Source: Myxococcus stipitatus (GTDB lineage: Bacteria; Myxococcota; Myxococcia; Myxococcales; Myxococcaceae). From it: DNA of 64,000 nucleotides. The number at the start of each line of letters is the position of its first letter. Position 1 is the stretch's first letter. Made by a program: the position numbers and the translations under genes. The notes below the pieces were generated by a model, which was not told the origin of the DNA, ran no database searches, and worked only from the letters and a program-made list of their open reading frames with translations. The DNA lies in NCBI RefSeq assembly GCF_037414475.1, contig NZ_CP147913.1:3906001-3970000 (forward strand), in the 5' to 3' direction. This document shows positions 63,961 through 64,000 of this stretch, in pieces.

Positions 63961-64000
63961 CGTCCACGAGCATAAAGCCGACGCCCGCTCTTGTTGACGG

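Overview
The window is high-G+C, gene-dense bacterial DNA and reads as a myxobacterial chromosome, probably family Myxococcaceae. The evidence is strong G/C third positions, a large share of secreted lipoproteins, a Ser/Thr kinase fused to STAND and FGE-type domains, an ADYC-type lipoprotein, PEGA repeats on a TonB-dependent receptor, and many GTG starts. About 47 genes are supported. I see no rRNA, tRNA, CRISPR array, insertion sequence, prophage or plasmid function.

Layout. 1-6.3 kb: the start of treZ (trehalose synthesis, cut by the window edge), a ClpX-like unfoldase, a DUF5335 protein, two tandem secreted zinc metalloproteases and a cardiolipin synthase. 6.3-14.4 kb: an MBL-fold hydrolase, a very large topoisomerase III-RecQ-HRDC fusion, a small ORF, and a run of stem-loops that may be a structured RNA. 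14.4-24.8 kb: an unknown lipoprotein, a SHOCT protein, a nucleotide-transporter-like protein with a Tat-exported epimerase, an aminotransferase, a DUF1028 protein, an AMIN-like lipoprotein and a 4-alpha-glucanotransferase. 24.9-30.5 kb: an RND efflux pump with its adaptor, and an ADYC-domain lipoprotein. 30.7-39.0 kb: a kinase-STAND-FGE fusion with an upstream response regulator, then two large surface lipoproteins with a more AT-rich stretch. 39.3-49.7 kb: a HIT protein, a giant SF1 helicase with a Vsr-like nuclease tail, a Uma2-type nuclease, a TPR-PEGA-TonB receptor, a GNAT enzyme and a nitronate monooxygenase. 49.8-64 kb: housekeeping and membrane genes, including glyoxalase I, NudC, an MpaB-type oxygenase, QueE, a GIY-YIG protein, a CBS protein and an alpha/beta hydrolase. 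The region ends with three SurA/parvulin-type genes running into pdxA, and a 2Fe-2S ferredoxin.

How the genes work together. Most transcription units are short. Likely operons are: adaptor and RND pump; transporter and Tat-exported epimerase; response regulator and kinase fusion; the TonB receptor and GNAT gene (3 bp apart); the GIY-YIG and CBS pair; and the triple folding-factor series with pdxA, which recalls the surA-pdxA linkage of enterobacteria. Many convergent pairs are separated by only 6-13 bp, and one pair (pdxA/ferredoxin) overlaps.

The points most worth a second look are the single-chain topoisomerase III-RecQ protein with its repetitive linker, the stem-loop array at 14120-14400, the kinase-STAND protein whose FGE-like domain lacks the catalytic cysteines, the helicase-nuclease protein, and the tandem metalloproteases that each carry the same downstream hairpin. 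All calls rest on reading the sequence; no database search was possible.
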